Positions 36,676 through 45,840 of a stretch of DNA of 51,911 nt are shown here, one piece after another. The stretch spans positions 1 through 51,911 of the forward strand of contig JANYJA010000117.1 in NCBI GenBank assembly GCA_025358575.1. Direction: 5' to 3'. How positions within the stretch are numbered: the first letter of the stretch is position 1; each line of letters starts with the position of its first letter. Position numbers and translations under genes: made by a program. This DNA is from Terriglobia bacterium. GTDB taxonomy: Bacteria; Acidobacteriota; Terriglobia; Bryobacterales; Bryobacteraceae. The notes beneath the pieces were generated by a model. The model was given only the letters and a program-made list of their open reading frames with translations. It was not told the DNA's origin and did not search any database.

Positions 36676-39174
36676 ATGCGAAGTCTAATCTCACTGTTCC
36701 GAACACTGATCGTGCGCCCGCTCAAGCGCGACCGGCTTCGCACGGCCCTGACCGTAGCCTCCATGGCCCTCGGGGTCGCTGTCGTGATCGCGATTGATTT
36801 GGCTGGCGATGCCGCCGTTGGCTCGTTCCAATCCTCTCTCACCACCATCGTGGGCAAGACCGATCTCGAAATTGTGGCAAACGGCGGCGTGGATGAGCAG
36901 TGGGTCGGCCGCCTCGCTCAACTCCCACTAAATGCCCATTTCGCCCCCGGGCTGGAACGTCAAGCGGAAATTCAGGGTTCCGGATTCGTAACGGTCTATG
37001 CGGCGGATTTCGTAGCCGAAGCCGCAGGCAACATTAGCTCTTCCGCGGCCGGTCCCGCCGATTGGGAGCACGCCGTGGTTGTTTCCGAAACCGTCGCGAA
37101 CCGCCTCCACATTCAAAAGGACAGTGCGATCACAGTCCAGGGCCACGCTTTCCGCGTTCTCGATATCGCCCCGGCCAAGACCGAATTCGTCGCGCTCGAC
37201 ATTGCCGCCGCGCAACGCCTCTTCAACGACTACAAGAAGCTCGACCGCATCGACGTTTTTCTGACAGCGCACGAAGATATCACGCGCGCCGAGCGCAGCA
37301 TCCGCGCCGCTCTCCCGGCCGGTTTCGAGGTGAACCGCCCCGGCACGCGCAGCGACGAAAATCAGCGAATGCTCCGGGCGTTCCGCTGGAACCTGCGTGT
37401 CCTCAGTTATATTTCGCTGGTGGTGGGCGCATTCCTCATCTACAACACCATCTCGGTCAGCGTGGTTCGCCGCCGCCCCGAAATTGGAATTCTTCGCGCC
37501 CTTGGAGTTAGCCGTTTCGGCGTATTCTGGCTCTTCCTCGCGGAAGCGCTGCTGATCGGGATCGCAGGGTCCGCGCTTGGGATCGCGGTGGGACGATTGA
37601 TGGCCAGCGGCATCGTCGTCCTGATCGCCCAGACCATCAATTCCCTCTATACCAGCAGCCGCCCTTCTGAGATAGCGCTCACCGGAGAGTCGGTCGCAGT
37701 CGCGATGACCGCGGGAACGCTGGTCGCATTTCTCTCCGCCGCCGGACCAGCCCGCGCCGCCATGCGCGTCGCACCCACCGAAGCCATGGGCAGGGGATCG
37801 CGCGAGACCGCCGTCCGCCTCCAATATCGGCGCAACCTGATCTTAGCCGCCGCGCTGGCCATAGCCGGGTTCGCCGCATCCACGCTAAAGCCGGTCGACG
37901 GCAAACCCATTTTCGGATACGCCGCCGCACTACTAGCGATTGGAGCCGGTGCCCTGGCCGCTCCCGCTCTCGTGCTCGGCGTCGTGCGTTCGTTGCGTCC
38001 GCTGCTCAGAAAAGCATTCGGTGCGGAAGGCCTGCTCGCGGGTCGCAGCCTCACCGCTTCGCTCGGCCGCACCTCCGTAGTAGTTGCGGCACTCGCCACG
38101 GCCATCGCCATGATGGCCAGCGTCGGCATCATGGTCGGCAGCTTCCGGGAAACCGTAATGGTCTGGCTCGACACCCAACTGCGCGCCGATATTTACATCC
38201 GCGCCGCTGGACCCGCCGGTGCCGGTCAATACCCTGCGCTGCCGCCGCAAACTTCTTGTCTCATCGCCGCCGTAAAAGGCGTGGCCGCCGTCGATACCTT
38301 CCACGGCTTCGAGTTCCGATATCAGGGCCAGCGCGCCATTCTCGGCGCCGGCAATATGGAAATCGTCAAGCAATACGGCGGCCTTCGCTTCCTTTCCGGC
38401 GACTCCAACACGATTCTCTCCTCGCTGCCGAACCACGACCGGGCCATCGTCAGCGAACCATTCGCCAACAAACACGACGTCCGCGTCGGCGAGCAGCTCG
38501 CGCTTAATCTTGGCGAGCGTCAAGTCCACGTCACCGTCGCCGGTATCTACTACGAGTATTCCAGCGAGCGCGGCTACGTGGTTCTCGACCGCTCAACGTT
38601 GCTCAAATACCTGCCCGGTCAGCCCGCCACCAACATCGCCGTCTATGTCGAGCCGGGTGCCGAATCGGGCGCGGTCCAGCGCCGGATCCAAAATGCCACC
38701 GCCGGATTACCCATCCTGGTCGCCCCCAATCAGCTTCTGCGCCGTGAAGGCGTGCGCATTTTCGACCGGACTTTCGCCATCACCTATGCGCTGGAAGGCG
38801 TTGCCATCATTGTCGCCATGCTTGGTGCCGCCAACGCGCTTCTCGCTCTGGTTCTCGACCGCCGCCGCGAACTCGGGCTCCTCCGCTACCTGGGCGCCGC
38901 CTCGCTCCAGCTTCGGCGCATGATCCTCGTCGAAGCCGCATTACTCGGCCTTCTGTCCAACATTTTGGGCTTGGTTCTGGGTCTCGCTTTGTCGTTTCTC
39001 CTCATATTCGTTATCAATAAACAGAGTTTTGGGTGGACAATACAATTTCACCCTCCGTACGGGCTGCTGGCCGCCGCCCTGAGTCTGGTCTGGTTCGTTA
39101 CAGTGCTGGCCGGCATTTACCCTGCGCGTGTCGCCGCGCGCCTCAACCCAATCGAAGTCATTCACGAAGAATAG
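36676..39174 (+). CDS. FtsX/MacB-family ABC permease
   Basis: The 832-residue protein has two FtsX-type halves. Each has a large periplasmic domain and a bundle of hydrophobic segments: VLSYISLVVGAFLIYNTISVSVVRRRPEIGILRALGVSR in the first half and ALEGVAIIVAMLGAANALLALVLDRRRELGLLRYLGA in the second, with the conserved (R/E)-E-IG-(I/L)-LRALG coupling motif in both. It begins with the RTALTVASMALGVAVVIAIDLAGDAA helix typical of MacB_PCD. With the ATPase 10 bp upstream it forms one exporter; family members extract lipoproteins, release peptides or act in envelope stress. Substrate unknown. Confidence 0.93.
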   Translation: MRSLISLFRTLIVRPLKRDRLRTALTVASMALGVAVVIAIDLAGDAAVGSFQSSLTTIVGKTDLEIVANGGVDEQWVGRLAQLPLNAHFAPGLERQAEIQGSGFVTVYAADFVAEAAGNISSSAAGPADWEHAVVVSETVANRLHIQKDSAITVQGHAFRVLDIAPAKTEFVALDIAAAQRLFNDYKKLDRIDVFLTAHEDITRAERSIRAALPAGFEVNRPGTRSDENQRMLRAFRWNLRVLSYISLVVGAFLIYNTISVSVVRRRPEIGILRALGVSRFGVFWLFLAEALLIGIAGSALGIAVGRLMASGIVVLIAQTINSLYTSSRPSEIALTGESVAVAMTAGTLVAFLSAAGPARAAMRVAPTEAMGRGSRETAVRLQYRRNLILAAALAIAGFAASTLKPVDGKPIFGYAAALLAIGAGALAAPALVLGVVRSLRPLLRKAFGAEGLLAGRSLTASLGRTSVVVAALATAIAMMASVGIMVGSFRETVMVWLDTQLRADIYIRAAGPAGAGQYPALPPQTSCLIAAVKGVAAVDTFHGFEFRYQGQRAILGAGNMEIVKQYGGLRFLSGDSNTILSSLPNHDRAIVSEPFANKHDVRVGEQLALNLGERQVHVTVAGIYYEYSSERGYVVLDRSTLLKYLPGQPATNIAVYVEPGAESGAVQRRIQNATAGLPILVAPNQLLRREGVRIFDRTFAITYALEGVAIIVAMLGAANALLALVLDRRRELGLLRYLGAASLQLRRMILVEAALLGLLSNILGLVLGLALSFLLIFVINKQSFGWTIQFHPPYGLLAAALSLVWFVTVLAGIYPARVAARLNPIEVIHEE

Positions 39175-39186
39175 AAAGAAAGCCAA

Positions 39187-40998
39187 ATGAGCAATACGGA
39201 ACTACATCACCAACAGGGAACCCGGAATATCGCGATCATCGCGCACGTCGATCATGGCAAGACCACGCTGGTGGATGCCATGCTGCGGCAGAGCGGAATT
39301 TTCCGCGTCAATGAAGAGGTGGCCGAGCGCGTCATGGATTCGAACGACCTGGAACGCGAGCGCGGCATCACCATCCTTTCAAAAATCACCGGCATCAAAT
39401 ATCACGGGTCCAAAATCAACATCGTCGATACGCCCGGCCACAGCGATTTCGGCGGCGAAGTGGAGCGCGCCCTGAAGATTGTCGACGGCGTCATGCTCCT
39501 GGTCGATGCCAGCGAAGGTCCCCTGCCCCAAACGCGCTACGTTCTGATGAAAGCGCTCGAAGCTCACCTTCCTCCCATCGTGGTGATCAACAAAATCGAC
39601 CGCCCCGACGCGCGGGTCCAGGAGGTGCTTAATGAAGTCTATGATTTGTTCATCGATCTCGATGCCACCGAAGATCAGCTGAGTTTCCCCGTGCTCTACA
39701 CCAACGGGCGCGCAGGCATCGCCAAGGCCACCATGGAAGATCCATCGACGGATCTACGTCCGCTATTCGAAAGCATTCTGCAACACATCCCGTGCCCCGT
39801 GGGTGACCCGGACGGCATTACCCAGATGCTCGTCGCGAATCTCGACTACAGCGATTATCTGGGTCGTCTCGCCATCGGCCGTGTTTTCGCCGGCACCTTG
39901 CGCCTGGGCGACGACGTCGGCATCGTAAAACTCGACGGCTCGCTCCAGAAAACGCGCATCACCAAGCTCTATTCGTTCGAGGGCTTGAAGCGCGTCGATG
40001 AGACCGCCGGCGAACCGGGCGACATCCTGGCCATTGCGGGCGTTGAAGGAATCACTATTGGAGAGACCATCACGCACCCCGATACGCCGAAGCCGCTGCC
40101 CCGCATTCAGATTGATGAACCGACCATAGCGATGACGTTCATGATCAACACTTCGCCCTTCGTTGGCAAGGAAGGGACTTACGTCACGTCCCGCAATTTG
40201 CGCGACCGCCTGGACAAAGAACTGCTTACCAATGTTTCGATCCGCGTGGAGCAAGCCGGCGGCCCCGACGCTTTCAAAGTAATGGGCCGCGGCGAACTCC
40301 AGCTAGCCATCATCATCGAAATGATGCGCCGGGAAGGCTTCGAAATGATGGTCGGCAAACCCGAAATCCTGACCAAGTCCATTGATGGCAAGATGCACGA
40401 GCCCGTCGAACTTCTGGTCATCGATTGCCCCGAAGCTTTCATCGGTGTTGTGATTGAAAAGCTCGGCTCGCGCAAGGGCAAGATGTCCAAGATGATCAAT
40501 CACGGCTCGGGGCGAGTGCGCCTCGAGTTCCAAATTCCTTCTCGTGGACTGATCGGTCTGCGCAGCGAGATTCTGACCGACACGCGCGGCACCGCGATCA
40601 TGAACTCGCTCTTCCACGGTTACATCGAGTGGCAGGGGGAGATCCCCACGCGTCCCACCGGATCGCTCGTGTCGGATCGCGCTGGAAAGTCAACCGGCAA
40701 CGCCATCTTCAACCTCCAGGAGCGCGGTGAAATCTTCATCAGCCCCGGCACCGAAGTCTACCAGGGAATGATCGTCGGGGAGAACGCCCGCCACTCCGAC
40801 CTCGACGTCAACATCGTCAAGGAAAAGAAGCTGACCAACATGCGCGCGTCTTCAGCCGATGAAGCCATCCGCCTGGTCCCGCCGCGCCTGCTCAACCTGG
40901 AGCAAGCCATCGAGTTCATCCGCGAAGACGAACTGGTAGAGGTGACGCCGAAGTCCATCCGACTGCGAAAGAAGGTATTGCATGCGAATCAGCGATAG
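39187..40998 (+). CDS. typA: Ribosome-associated GTPase TypA/BipA
   Basis: The 603-residue translational GTPase has G1 [16 protein letters not shown]2 [11 protein letters not shown]3 [16 protein letters not shown] and G4 NKIDRPDA, followed by EF-G-like domains and the BipA-specific C-terminal domain ([50 protein letters not shown]). BipA assists 50S assembly and growth under stress or low temperature. It starts 12 bp after the permease stop with AGAAAG upstream, so it may share the transcript of the ABC pair. Length is normal. Confidence 0.97.
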   Translation: MSNTELHHQQGTRNIAIIAHVDHGKTTLVDAMLRQSGIFRVNEEVAERVMDSNDLERERGITILSKITGIKYHGSKINIVDTPGHSDFGGEVERALKIVDGVMLLVDASEGPLPQTRYVLMKALEAHLPPIVVINKIDRPDARVQEVLNEVYDLFIDLDATEDQLSFPVLYTNGRAGIAKATMEDPSTDLRPLFESILQHIPCPVGDPDGITQMLVANLDYSDYLGRLAIGRVFAGTLRLGDDVGIVKLDGSLQKTRITKLYSFEGLKRVDETAGEPGDILAIAGVEGITIGETITHPDTPKPLPRIQIDEPTIAMTFMINTSPFVGKEGTYVTSRNLRDRLDKELLTNVSIRVEQAGGPDAFKVMGRGELQLAIIIEMMRREGFEMMVGKPEILTKSIDGKMHEPVELLVIDCPEAFIGVVIEKLGSRKGKMSKMINHGSGRVRLEFQIPSRGLIGLRSEILTDTRGTAIMNSLFHGYIEWQGEIPTRPTGSLVSDRAGKSTGNAIFNLQERGEIFISPGTEVYQGMIVGENARHSDLDVNIVKEKKLTNMRASSADEAIRLVPPRLLNLEQAIEFIREDELVEVTPKSIRLRKKVLHANQR

Positions 40999-41093
40999 AA
41001 CCAGGTCGCGTTTGCACAAAGGTACTAAAACACCCGAAGATAGTTAAAAAATAAATAAAAAATGTGATATTTGGCCCACGCTCGACGCGCTAA

Positions 41094-41102
41094 TGGTATG
41101 AT
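41094..41102 (+). promoter_or_regulatory. Possible extended -10 element upstream of the PEP-CTERM gene
   Basis: TGGTATGAT matches the TGnTATAAT extended -10 pattern, about 24 bases before ATG 41127, inside a 128-bp AT-rich gap. No convincing -35 is present. An AAGGA ribosome site follows nearby. Confidence 0.4.
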
Positions 41103-41126
41103 TGAACCCAAGTCAAGGACCCTTTC

Positions 41127-41777
41127 ATGCCCGCTTTTATACGCCGATCCCTCATAATCTTCGCCGTCGTTTTCGCGTTTTTTACAGTTCGTTCCGAAGC
41201 CTCGATGCTGTACACCTATTCGGTCACGGGAACTTTTGCGACGCCCCCCATTAGCGGTGCCGATGGACTGCACTTCGCCGGTTCTCAGTTCCTGGTCCAA
41301 GCGATAGTGGACGCGAGTCTCCCGCCCATCAGTACAACTTCCAATTCCGCCACGTACACGGTGTTGTCCCTTACGGCGACTGTAAAGGGCAATCAGACCT
41401 TAACCATTATAGGCCTGACCCCGACGCTCATCATCTCAGACCCGGTGGGCCAGACATACGACACGTTTGCTCTGGATTTCACCTACGTCGCTCCGGTGAT
41501 TGGTCCGTTAACGTTCACCTCGGCTATTTTTCTGCCGGAAGGGACGATCAAAGGAAATGTGCCGCCTTCGCTCTTTAATCCCACCGGCGTGAGCATTTCT
41601 AACAGCGTCCTGACCTATTCGAACGCCACGAAGGGAACCACTTTGGGTTTTAAGCCCGGCACCTTGGCATCTGCCAAGACTGGGACTACGACGCCGGAAC
41701 CTGCCACGCTTTTGCTGCTCGGTTCCGGCCTGTTGGGGTCGATTCTACTTCGCCGTAAACTTTCCTATCGCTTATAA
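41127..41777 (+). CDS. PEP-CTERM sorting domain protein
   Basis: The 216-residue product has a signal peptide (SLIIFAVVFAFFTVRSEAS), a beta-rich mature domain (YSVTGTFATPPISGADGLHFAGSQFLVQ) and a C-terminal PEP-CTERM signal: TPEPATLLLLGSGLLGSILLRRK, with the PEP motif, a hydrophobic helix and basic end. Such proteins are processed by an exosortase and go to the cell surface or extracellular matrix. Neither exosortase nor PEP-CTERM partner genes are in the window. The gene converges on the small gene at 41765 and the two coding ends overlap by 13 bp. Confidence 0.9.
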   Translation: MPAFIRRSLIIFAVVFAFFTVRSEASMLYTYSVTGTFATPPISGADGLHFAGSQFLVQAIVDASLPPISTTSNSATYTVLSLTATVKGNQTLTIIGLTPTLIISDPVGQTYDTFALDFTYVAPVIGPLTFTSAIFLPEGTIKGNVPPSLFNPTGVSISNSVLTYSNATKGTTLGFKPGTLASAKTGTTTPEPATLLLLGSGLLGSILLRRKLSYRL

Positions 41778-41968
41778 GCCCGTGACGGGCGCGGGTGATA
41801 GGCGCTCTCAACCGCGCCCAAGTTCCAAACAGACACCGCGGCCAAATGCCGGCGGTTCGCGATGTACTCTTTCAGCGCGGCAGATACCGTTTCTCTCTTT
41901 GATTTGTGGCGCCCGAGGCGAAGGGCTTCGTCCAAAAGTCGATCGTTTATGGCCAGGTGCGTCTGCAT
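41765..41968 (-). CDS. VapB-like antitoxin (DUF2191 type), without a toxin gene
   Basis: The 67-residue product has the compact N-terminal ribbon-helix-helix-like block of DUF2191/VapB antitoxins: MQTHLAINDRLLDEALRLG, HKSKRETVSAALKEYIANR. The normal partner VapC toxin would follow downstream on this strand, but that region codes for the PEP-CTERM protein on the other strand, so it is an orphan. Its C-terminal part (GAVESAYHPRPSRAYKR) differs from usual toxin-binding tails. The ribosome site is weak. A functional orphan regulator or a relic are both possible. Confidence 0.62.
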   Translation of the reverse strand: MQTHLAINDRLLDEALRLGRHKSKRETVSAALKEYIANRRHLAAVSVWNLGAVESAYHPRPSRAYKR

Positions 41969-42030
41969 CTGTTCTTATTGTCACTCAAAAGGCCCGGCGG
42001 CGCAGTAGCTCAGAATACTTACAATAGGAT

Positions 42031-43374
42031 TTGCGACCTTGCATTCATGTCATTGGGGCTGGGCTTGCCGGTTGCGAAGCCGCTGGGCAGATCGCCCTTG
42101 CCGGGCTCCCCTGCATCCTCTTCGAAATGCGGCCGGCGCGCTCCACCCAAGCCCATCAGACTGACAAATTCGCAGAGTTGGTCTGCAGTAACTCCCTCAA
42201 GAGCGACAGATCGCCTTCCGCCTCCTGGCTGTTGAAAGAAGAACTGCGGCGCCTCGATTCCCTGGCGATGAAAGCCGCCGAAGCCGCGCGCGTCCCCGGT
42301 GGCCAAGCCCTCACCGTCGATCGGGGTATTTTCGCCGATGAAATGACCCGCGCTCTGAGCGCCAACCCGTTAATCGAAATCCGCCGCGAAGAAGTTACGG
42401 CTTTCGATCCCGCCGCCATCCAGATCATCGCCACGGGACCCCTCACCAGCGACGCCCTCGCCCTCGAAATCGCCCATTTAACTGGCTCAGACCGACTGTA
42501 TTTCTACGATAGTATTAGCCCCATCGTGGACGCTGAAACGGTCAACACGGCCATCGCTTTCCGGGCTTCGCGCTACGGCAAATCGCTCGATGGCACCGAC
42601 GACTATCTCAACTGCCCGTTCGATAAACAAGAGTACGATCGCTTCGTAGATGAATTGCTCGCCGCCCAATTCGTCGAAGCCCACATCCCTGAAGACGTTC
42701 CCTACTTCGAAGCCTGTCTGCCCATCGAAGAGATAGCCCGCCGCGGTCGGGACACGCTGCGCTTCGGCCCCATGAAGCCGATGGGCCTTACCGACCCCCG
42801 CACCGGCCGCCGCCCGTACGCCTGCGTGCAGCTTCGCCAGGAAAACCTGCGCGCCGATAGCTGGAATCTGGTCGGCTTCCAGAATCACCTGCGCTTTGGC
42901 GAACAGAAACGCATCCTGCGCCTGATTCCCGGTCTGGAGAATGCCGAATTTCTGCGCTACGGCCAGATTCATCGCAACACCTATATCAACGCGCCGGCGC
43001 TGCTCACCCCGACGCTCCAACTGCGAACGCGCCCACAAATCTTCTTTGCCGGACAGATATCCGGCGTCGAGGGCTACGTGGAATCTATCTCCACGGGATT
43101 GATCGCGGGTCGCCACGCCGCAGCCCTCGCAAAGAACCAGCCATTCCGCCCATTCCCCCGCGCCACGGCCCTCGGATCGCTCTGCCACTACATCTCCGGC
43201 GCTGATCCCGCCCGCTACCAGCCCGCCAACATCGCGTTCGATTTGTTGCCTTCACTCGATGAGAGTGAGAAGCGCCGATTCCGCCACGATAAGAAGGCGC
43301 GCCATGCCGAAATCTGCCGCCGCGCGCTGGTGGCGCTCGACGATTTCATGATGCCCGAGCCAACCCATGTCTGA
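42031..43374 (+). CDS. trmFO: Folate-dependent tRNA (uracil-5-)-methyltransferase TrmFO
   Basis: The 447-residue FAD protein has the nucleotide-binding motif IHVIGAGLAGCEAAGQIAL, the family block FEMRPARSTQAHQTDKFAELVCSNSLKSD with its cysteine, YLNCPFDKQEYDRFVDELL, FGPMKPMGLTDPRTGRRPYA and FAGQISGVEGYVESISTGLIAG. It methylates U54 of the tRNA T-loop using methylene-tetrahydrofolate. It starts with TTG at 42031 and is divergent from the antitoxin. Its last codons overlap the xerC start by 8 bp, the same gene order known from Firmicutes. Length is normal. Confidence 0.95.
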   Translation: MRPCIHVIGAGLAGCEAAGQIALAGLPCILFEMRPARSTQAHQTDKFAELVCSNSLKSDRSPSASWLLKEELRRLDSLAMKAAEAARVPGGQALTVDRGIFADEMTRALSANPLIEIRREEVTAFDPAAIQIIATGPLTSDALALEIAHLTGSDRLYFYDSISPIVDAETVNTAIAFRASRYGKSLDGTDDYLNCPFDKQEYDRFVDELLAAQFVEAHIPEDVPYFEACLPIEEIARRGRDTLRFGPMKPMGLTDPRTGRRPYACVQLRQENLRADSWNLVGFQNHLRFGEQKRILRLIPGLENAEFLRYGQIHRNTYINAPALLTPTLQLRTRPQIFFAGQISGVEGYVESISTGLIAGRHAAALAKNQPFRPFPRATALGSLCHYISGADPARYQPANIAFDLLPSLDESEKRRFRHDKKARHAEICRRALVALDDFMMPEPTHV

Positions 43375-44263
43375 ACTGGAATCGGGCATCGCCGCCTACC
43401 TCGAAGAGTTGCAGCGCAAGAACGTCTCCGCCCACACGCTGAACGCATACCGCTCCGACTTGCGCGCTTTCCTGGCCTACTTCTCACCGCCCGATTCCGC
43501 CCCTCTGAACCCGAGCGCTTTCGAAGTTCTACACATTCGGGAATGGATGGCGCACCTCCACCAAACGCGCCTCTCCACGGTGACCATTCGCCGCAAAGTC
43601 GCCGCCGTCCGCATGCTCTTCCAATACCTGGTACGCGAAGGTGCCGCGCGCGCCAACGTGGCCAAGCTCGTCCGCCTCCCCAAAGCGCCCCAGAAACTGC
43701 CCGCCGTCATGACCGCGGAACAAACCGGCGTTCTGCTCGACGGTGCGGGACCCAAATCCGAGGAGCGGCCTTTTCCGCAGCGGGATGTCTCGATTCTGGA
43801 GCTGCTCTACGGCTGCGGCATCCGCGTGAGTGAACTCGTCGGGCTCAATGTCGAAGATCTCGATATCTCCCAGCATTGGCTGCGCGTGCGCGGCAAAGGC
43901 CGCAAGGAGCGGCAGGTGCCGTTTGCGGGGAAAGCTGGAACCGCACTAACCGCGTATCTCGATGTGCGCCGTCCCGCCATCGAAGAGCGCGCCGTATTCC
44001 TGAACCATCGCGGACATCGCCTGTCCGATCGCGCGGTCCGCGCAATCGTAAAGCTCTACGCCACCACCTTGCTGGGCGATTCCTCGATCCACCCTCACAG
44101 TTTTCGACACGCGTTCGCAACCCACCTGCTTAGCGACGGGGCAGATCTGCGCTCGATCCAGGAACTTCTGGGTCACGCGCGTCTTTCGACGACCCAAAAG
44201 TACACCCAGCTTTCGCTCACCGACCTAATGCACGTCTACGATCAAGCGCATCCCAAAGCCTGA
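43367..44263 (+). CDS. xerC: Tyrosine recombinase XerC/CodV-like
   Basis: The 298-residue recombinase has an N-terminal SAM-like core-binding domain (ISAYL-like start, SAHTLNAYRSDLRAFLAYF) and a catalytic domain with arginine in CGIRVSELVGLN, lysine in VRGKGRKERQVPF, HPHSFRHAFATHLLSDGADL and the nucleophile in GHARLSTTQKYTQLS. XerC/D resolves chromosome dimers at dif. It overlaps trmFO by 8 bp and ends one base short of the convergent propeller gene. It is not flanked by mobile-element genes, supporting a housekeeping role. Confidence 0.94.
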   Translation: MSELESGIAAYLEELQRKNVSAHTLNAYRSDLRAFLAYFSPPDSAPLNPSAFEVLHIREWMAHLHQTRLSTVTIRRKVAAVRMLFQYLVREGAARANVAKLVRLPKAPQKLPAVMTAEQTGVLLDGAGPKSEERPFPQRDVSILELLYGCGIRVSELVGLNVEDLDISQHWLRVRGKGRKERQVPFAGKAGTALTAYLDVRRPAIEERAVFLNHRGHRLSDRAVRAIVKLYATTLLGDSSIHPHSFRHAFATHLLSDGADLRSIQELLGHARLSTTQKYTQLSLTDLMHVYDQAHPKA

Positions 44264-44264
44264 A

Positions 44265-45254
44265 TTACTCTGGCATCGTAGCTTCGACGCGCTTGGGATC
44301 GAGCCGCCACACCGTCCCAGCCTCCAGGTTCGACAGCCACACCGAGCCGGCCCCTACGCGGATGGCATCGCCGCCTTTTCCCACAAACTGCTGCGCCACT
44401 TTGTTCGATGCCGGATCGATCCGCGACACCGGAAAGCCGAACGACGTCACCCAAACCGATCCCTCCCCAGCCGAGATATCGCCCCCCTCTCCGGGAACGC
44501 CGACTTCGATAGTCGCGACTACCTTATTCGTCTTCGGATCGATCCGAGACACGTTGCCTTCCGTCTGATTCAGCGTCCACACCGCACCCTCGCCTACCGC
44601 AAGGAAGCGCGGCCCTTTACCCACCGCGATCGTTTCGACCACCAAATTGGTATTCGGATCCACCCGGCTCACCGAATTGCCCGCGCTGCTGGTCACCCAG
44701 ATCGCTTTCTCTCCAAACACCGGGCAGAACGATCCTGGCGGCAGCGTGATTTCGGCGACGATTTTGTTGTCCGCCGGATCGATGCGCGCCAGCGTCCCCT
44801 TGGCGTCCGTCATCAGCCAGACGCTGCCAGCCCCCGCCGCGATATAGCCTTCCGTATTCCCGATTGTGATGGGAAAAGTAGCGGTCACTTTGGCGGTCTT
44901 CAGATCCACGCGCGAGATGGTCTGGTCGCCGCAGTTGGGCACCCACAGGCTGCCAAATCCGATAGCCAACCCTGAGCACGGCTTATTCCCGACGGTCACG
45001 ACCTCGGCAACCTTGTTGGTTTTCGGATCCAGCTTAAAAACCGCGTTCTTCGGCTTGTTAGATACCCAAATCGCATCGCCGACCACCACCAGCCAGTCCG
45101 GCGCCCCTGGGACGGGAAAGACCGCTTCTGGCGTGAGTTTGGCGATTGGAGTCTGCATGCCCGGCGTCTTCACGCCTGTTTTTGGGGCGGCTTTCTGAGC
45201 GGCCATGCAAGAGGACACAAAAAGCAACGCGGAAGCCGCGTGACGGATGCGCAT
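44265..45254 (-). CDS. Beta-propeller (virginiamycin B lyase/YVTN-like) lipoprotein
   Basis: The 329-residue protein has a signal sequence with a lipobox-like FVSSC, suggesting a lipid-anchored form. Repeats with a common core (GAPDWLVVVGDAIWVSNKPKNAVFKLDPKTNKVAEV, GSLWVPNCGDQTISRVDLKT, GSVWLMTDAKGTLARIDPAD and similar) form about six to seven propeller blades. Vgb-like propellers act as enzymes or as binding scaffolds; this one lacks evidence for a particular activity. It is divergent from iscR with 100 bp between them. Confidence 0.88.
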   Translation of the reverse strand: MRIRHAASALLFVSSCMAAQKAAPKTGVKTPGMQTPIAKLTPEAVFPVPGAPDWLVVVGDAIWVSNKPKNAVFKLDPKTNKVAEVVTVGNKPCSGLAIGFGSLWVPNCGDQTISRVDLKTAKVTATFPITIGNTEGYIAAGAGSVWLMTDAKGTLARIDPADNKIVAEITLPPGSFCPVFGEKAIWVTSSAGNSVSRVDPNTNLVVETIAVGKGPRFLAVGEGAVWTLNQTEGNVSRIDPKTNKVVATIEVGVPGEGGDISAGEGSVWVTSFGFPVSRIDPASNKVAQQFVGKGGDAIRVGAGSVWLSNLEAGTVWRLDPKRVEATMPE

Positions 45255-45298
45255 ATTCTAGCTTAAGCTGGTATCGCCTAAAAGTGACGACCGCTGCC

Positions 45299-45327
45299 TT
45301 GACAGTCTCTTTCCGAAGCGGTACCTT
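45299..45327 (+). promoter_or_regulatory. Sigma-70-like promoter of the isc operon
   Basis: A perfect TTGACA (45299-45304) is followed by a 17-base spacer and TACCTT (45322-45327). Transcription should start near 45334, within the IscR operator just downstream, and 20 bases before the iscR ATG. Confidence 0.65.
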
Positions 45328-45328
45328 G

Positions 45329-45353
45329 ATATGGGACTGAATTAGTCCACTAT
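45329..45353 (+). promoter_or_regulatory. Type-1 IscR operator
   Basis: The 25 bases before iscR match the E. coli type-1 IscR consensus (ATA-n3-GACT-n5-AGTC-n3-TAT) at about 21 positions, including every fixed base: ATA at 45329-45331, GACT at 45335-45338, AGTC at 45344-45347 and TAT at 45351-45353. It is an almost perfect palindrome, lies over the predicted start point and would let [2Fe-2S]-IscR repress its own operon. Confidence 0.72.
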
Positions 45354-45354
45354 C

Positions 45355-45828
45355 ATGCTCAAGCTTACCAAAAAGGCCGATTACGGTTTGCTGGCGATGC
45401 GGCATTTGGCGGTTAGCGCGCGCGGGGCGGCGAGTGCCAAAGAGATCGCCGACGCTTATTCAATCCCGCTGCCTCTTCTGGCGAAAATTCTGCAGAAGTT
45501 GACGAAATCGGGGGTTTTGCAGTCACTGGCGGGGACAAACGGGGGCTATAAGCTGGCCCGTCTACCTCAGAAGATCAGCGCGCTTGAGGTGATTCGGGCG
45601 CTGGATGGACCCATCGTCCTCACGTCTTGTACGGGGAGCCACGGGGATTGCGACCAGTCCGAAAAATGCACCATCCGCGAGCCGTTGCGGCGCGTGCATG
45701 AGGCCATCGTCGAGTTGTTCAACGGATTGAGCATCGCTGAGATTGCAACCGATGGACCTAAACAGGAAGGTCCGTCATCTATTCATCATGCGCGCGCGGG
45801 CGAACCCGCGGGGCTGCATGTGTTGTGA
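45355..45828 (+). CDS. iscR: Rrf2-family Fe-S cluster assembly regulator IscR
   Basis: The 157-residue product has the Rrf2 winged helix-turn-helix (KLTKKADYGLLAMRHLAV, SIPLPLLAKILQKLTKSGVLQSLAG, NGGYKLARLP) and three cysteines at about 92, 99 and 105 that ligate a [2Fe-2S] cluster. The spacing is C-x6-C-x5-C, one residue longer in the first interval than the E. coli C-x5-C-x5-C. The start sits directly after a type-1 IscR operator and a promoter, indicating autorepression. It is the first gene of the isc operon; iscS follows 12 bp later. Confidence 0.95.
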   Translation: MLKLTKKADYGLLAMRHLAVSARGAASAKEIADAYSIPLPLLAKILQKLTKSGVLQSLAGTNGGYKLARLPQKISALEVIRALDGPIVLTSCTGSHGDCDQSEKCTIREPLRRVHEAIVELFNGLSIAEIATDGPKQEGPSSIHHARAGEPAGLHVL

Positions 45829-45840
45829 GGAAAGTTATTC

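Noticed and set aside
43367-44263. Tyrosine recombinase read as a sign of an integrated element
   Set aside because: It overlaps trmFO in a known housekeeping arrangement and no tRNA, att-like repeat or phage gene is adjacent.
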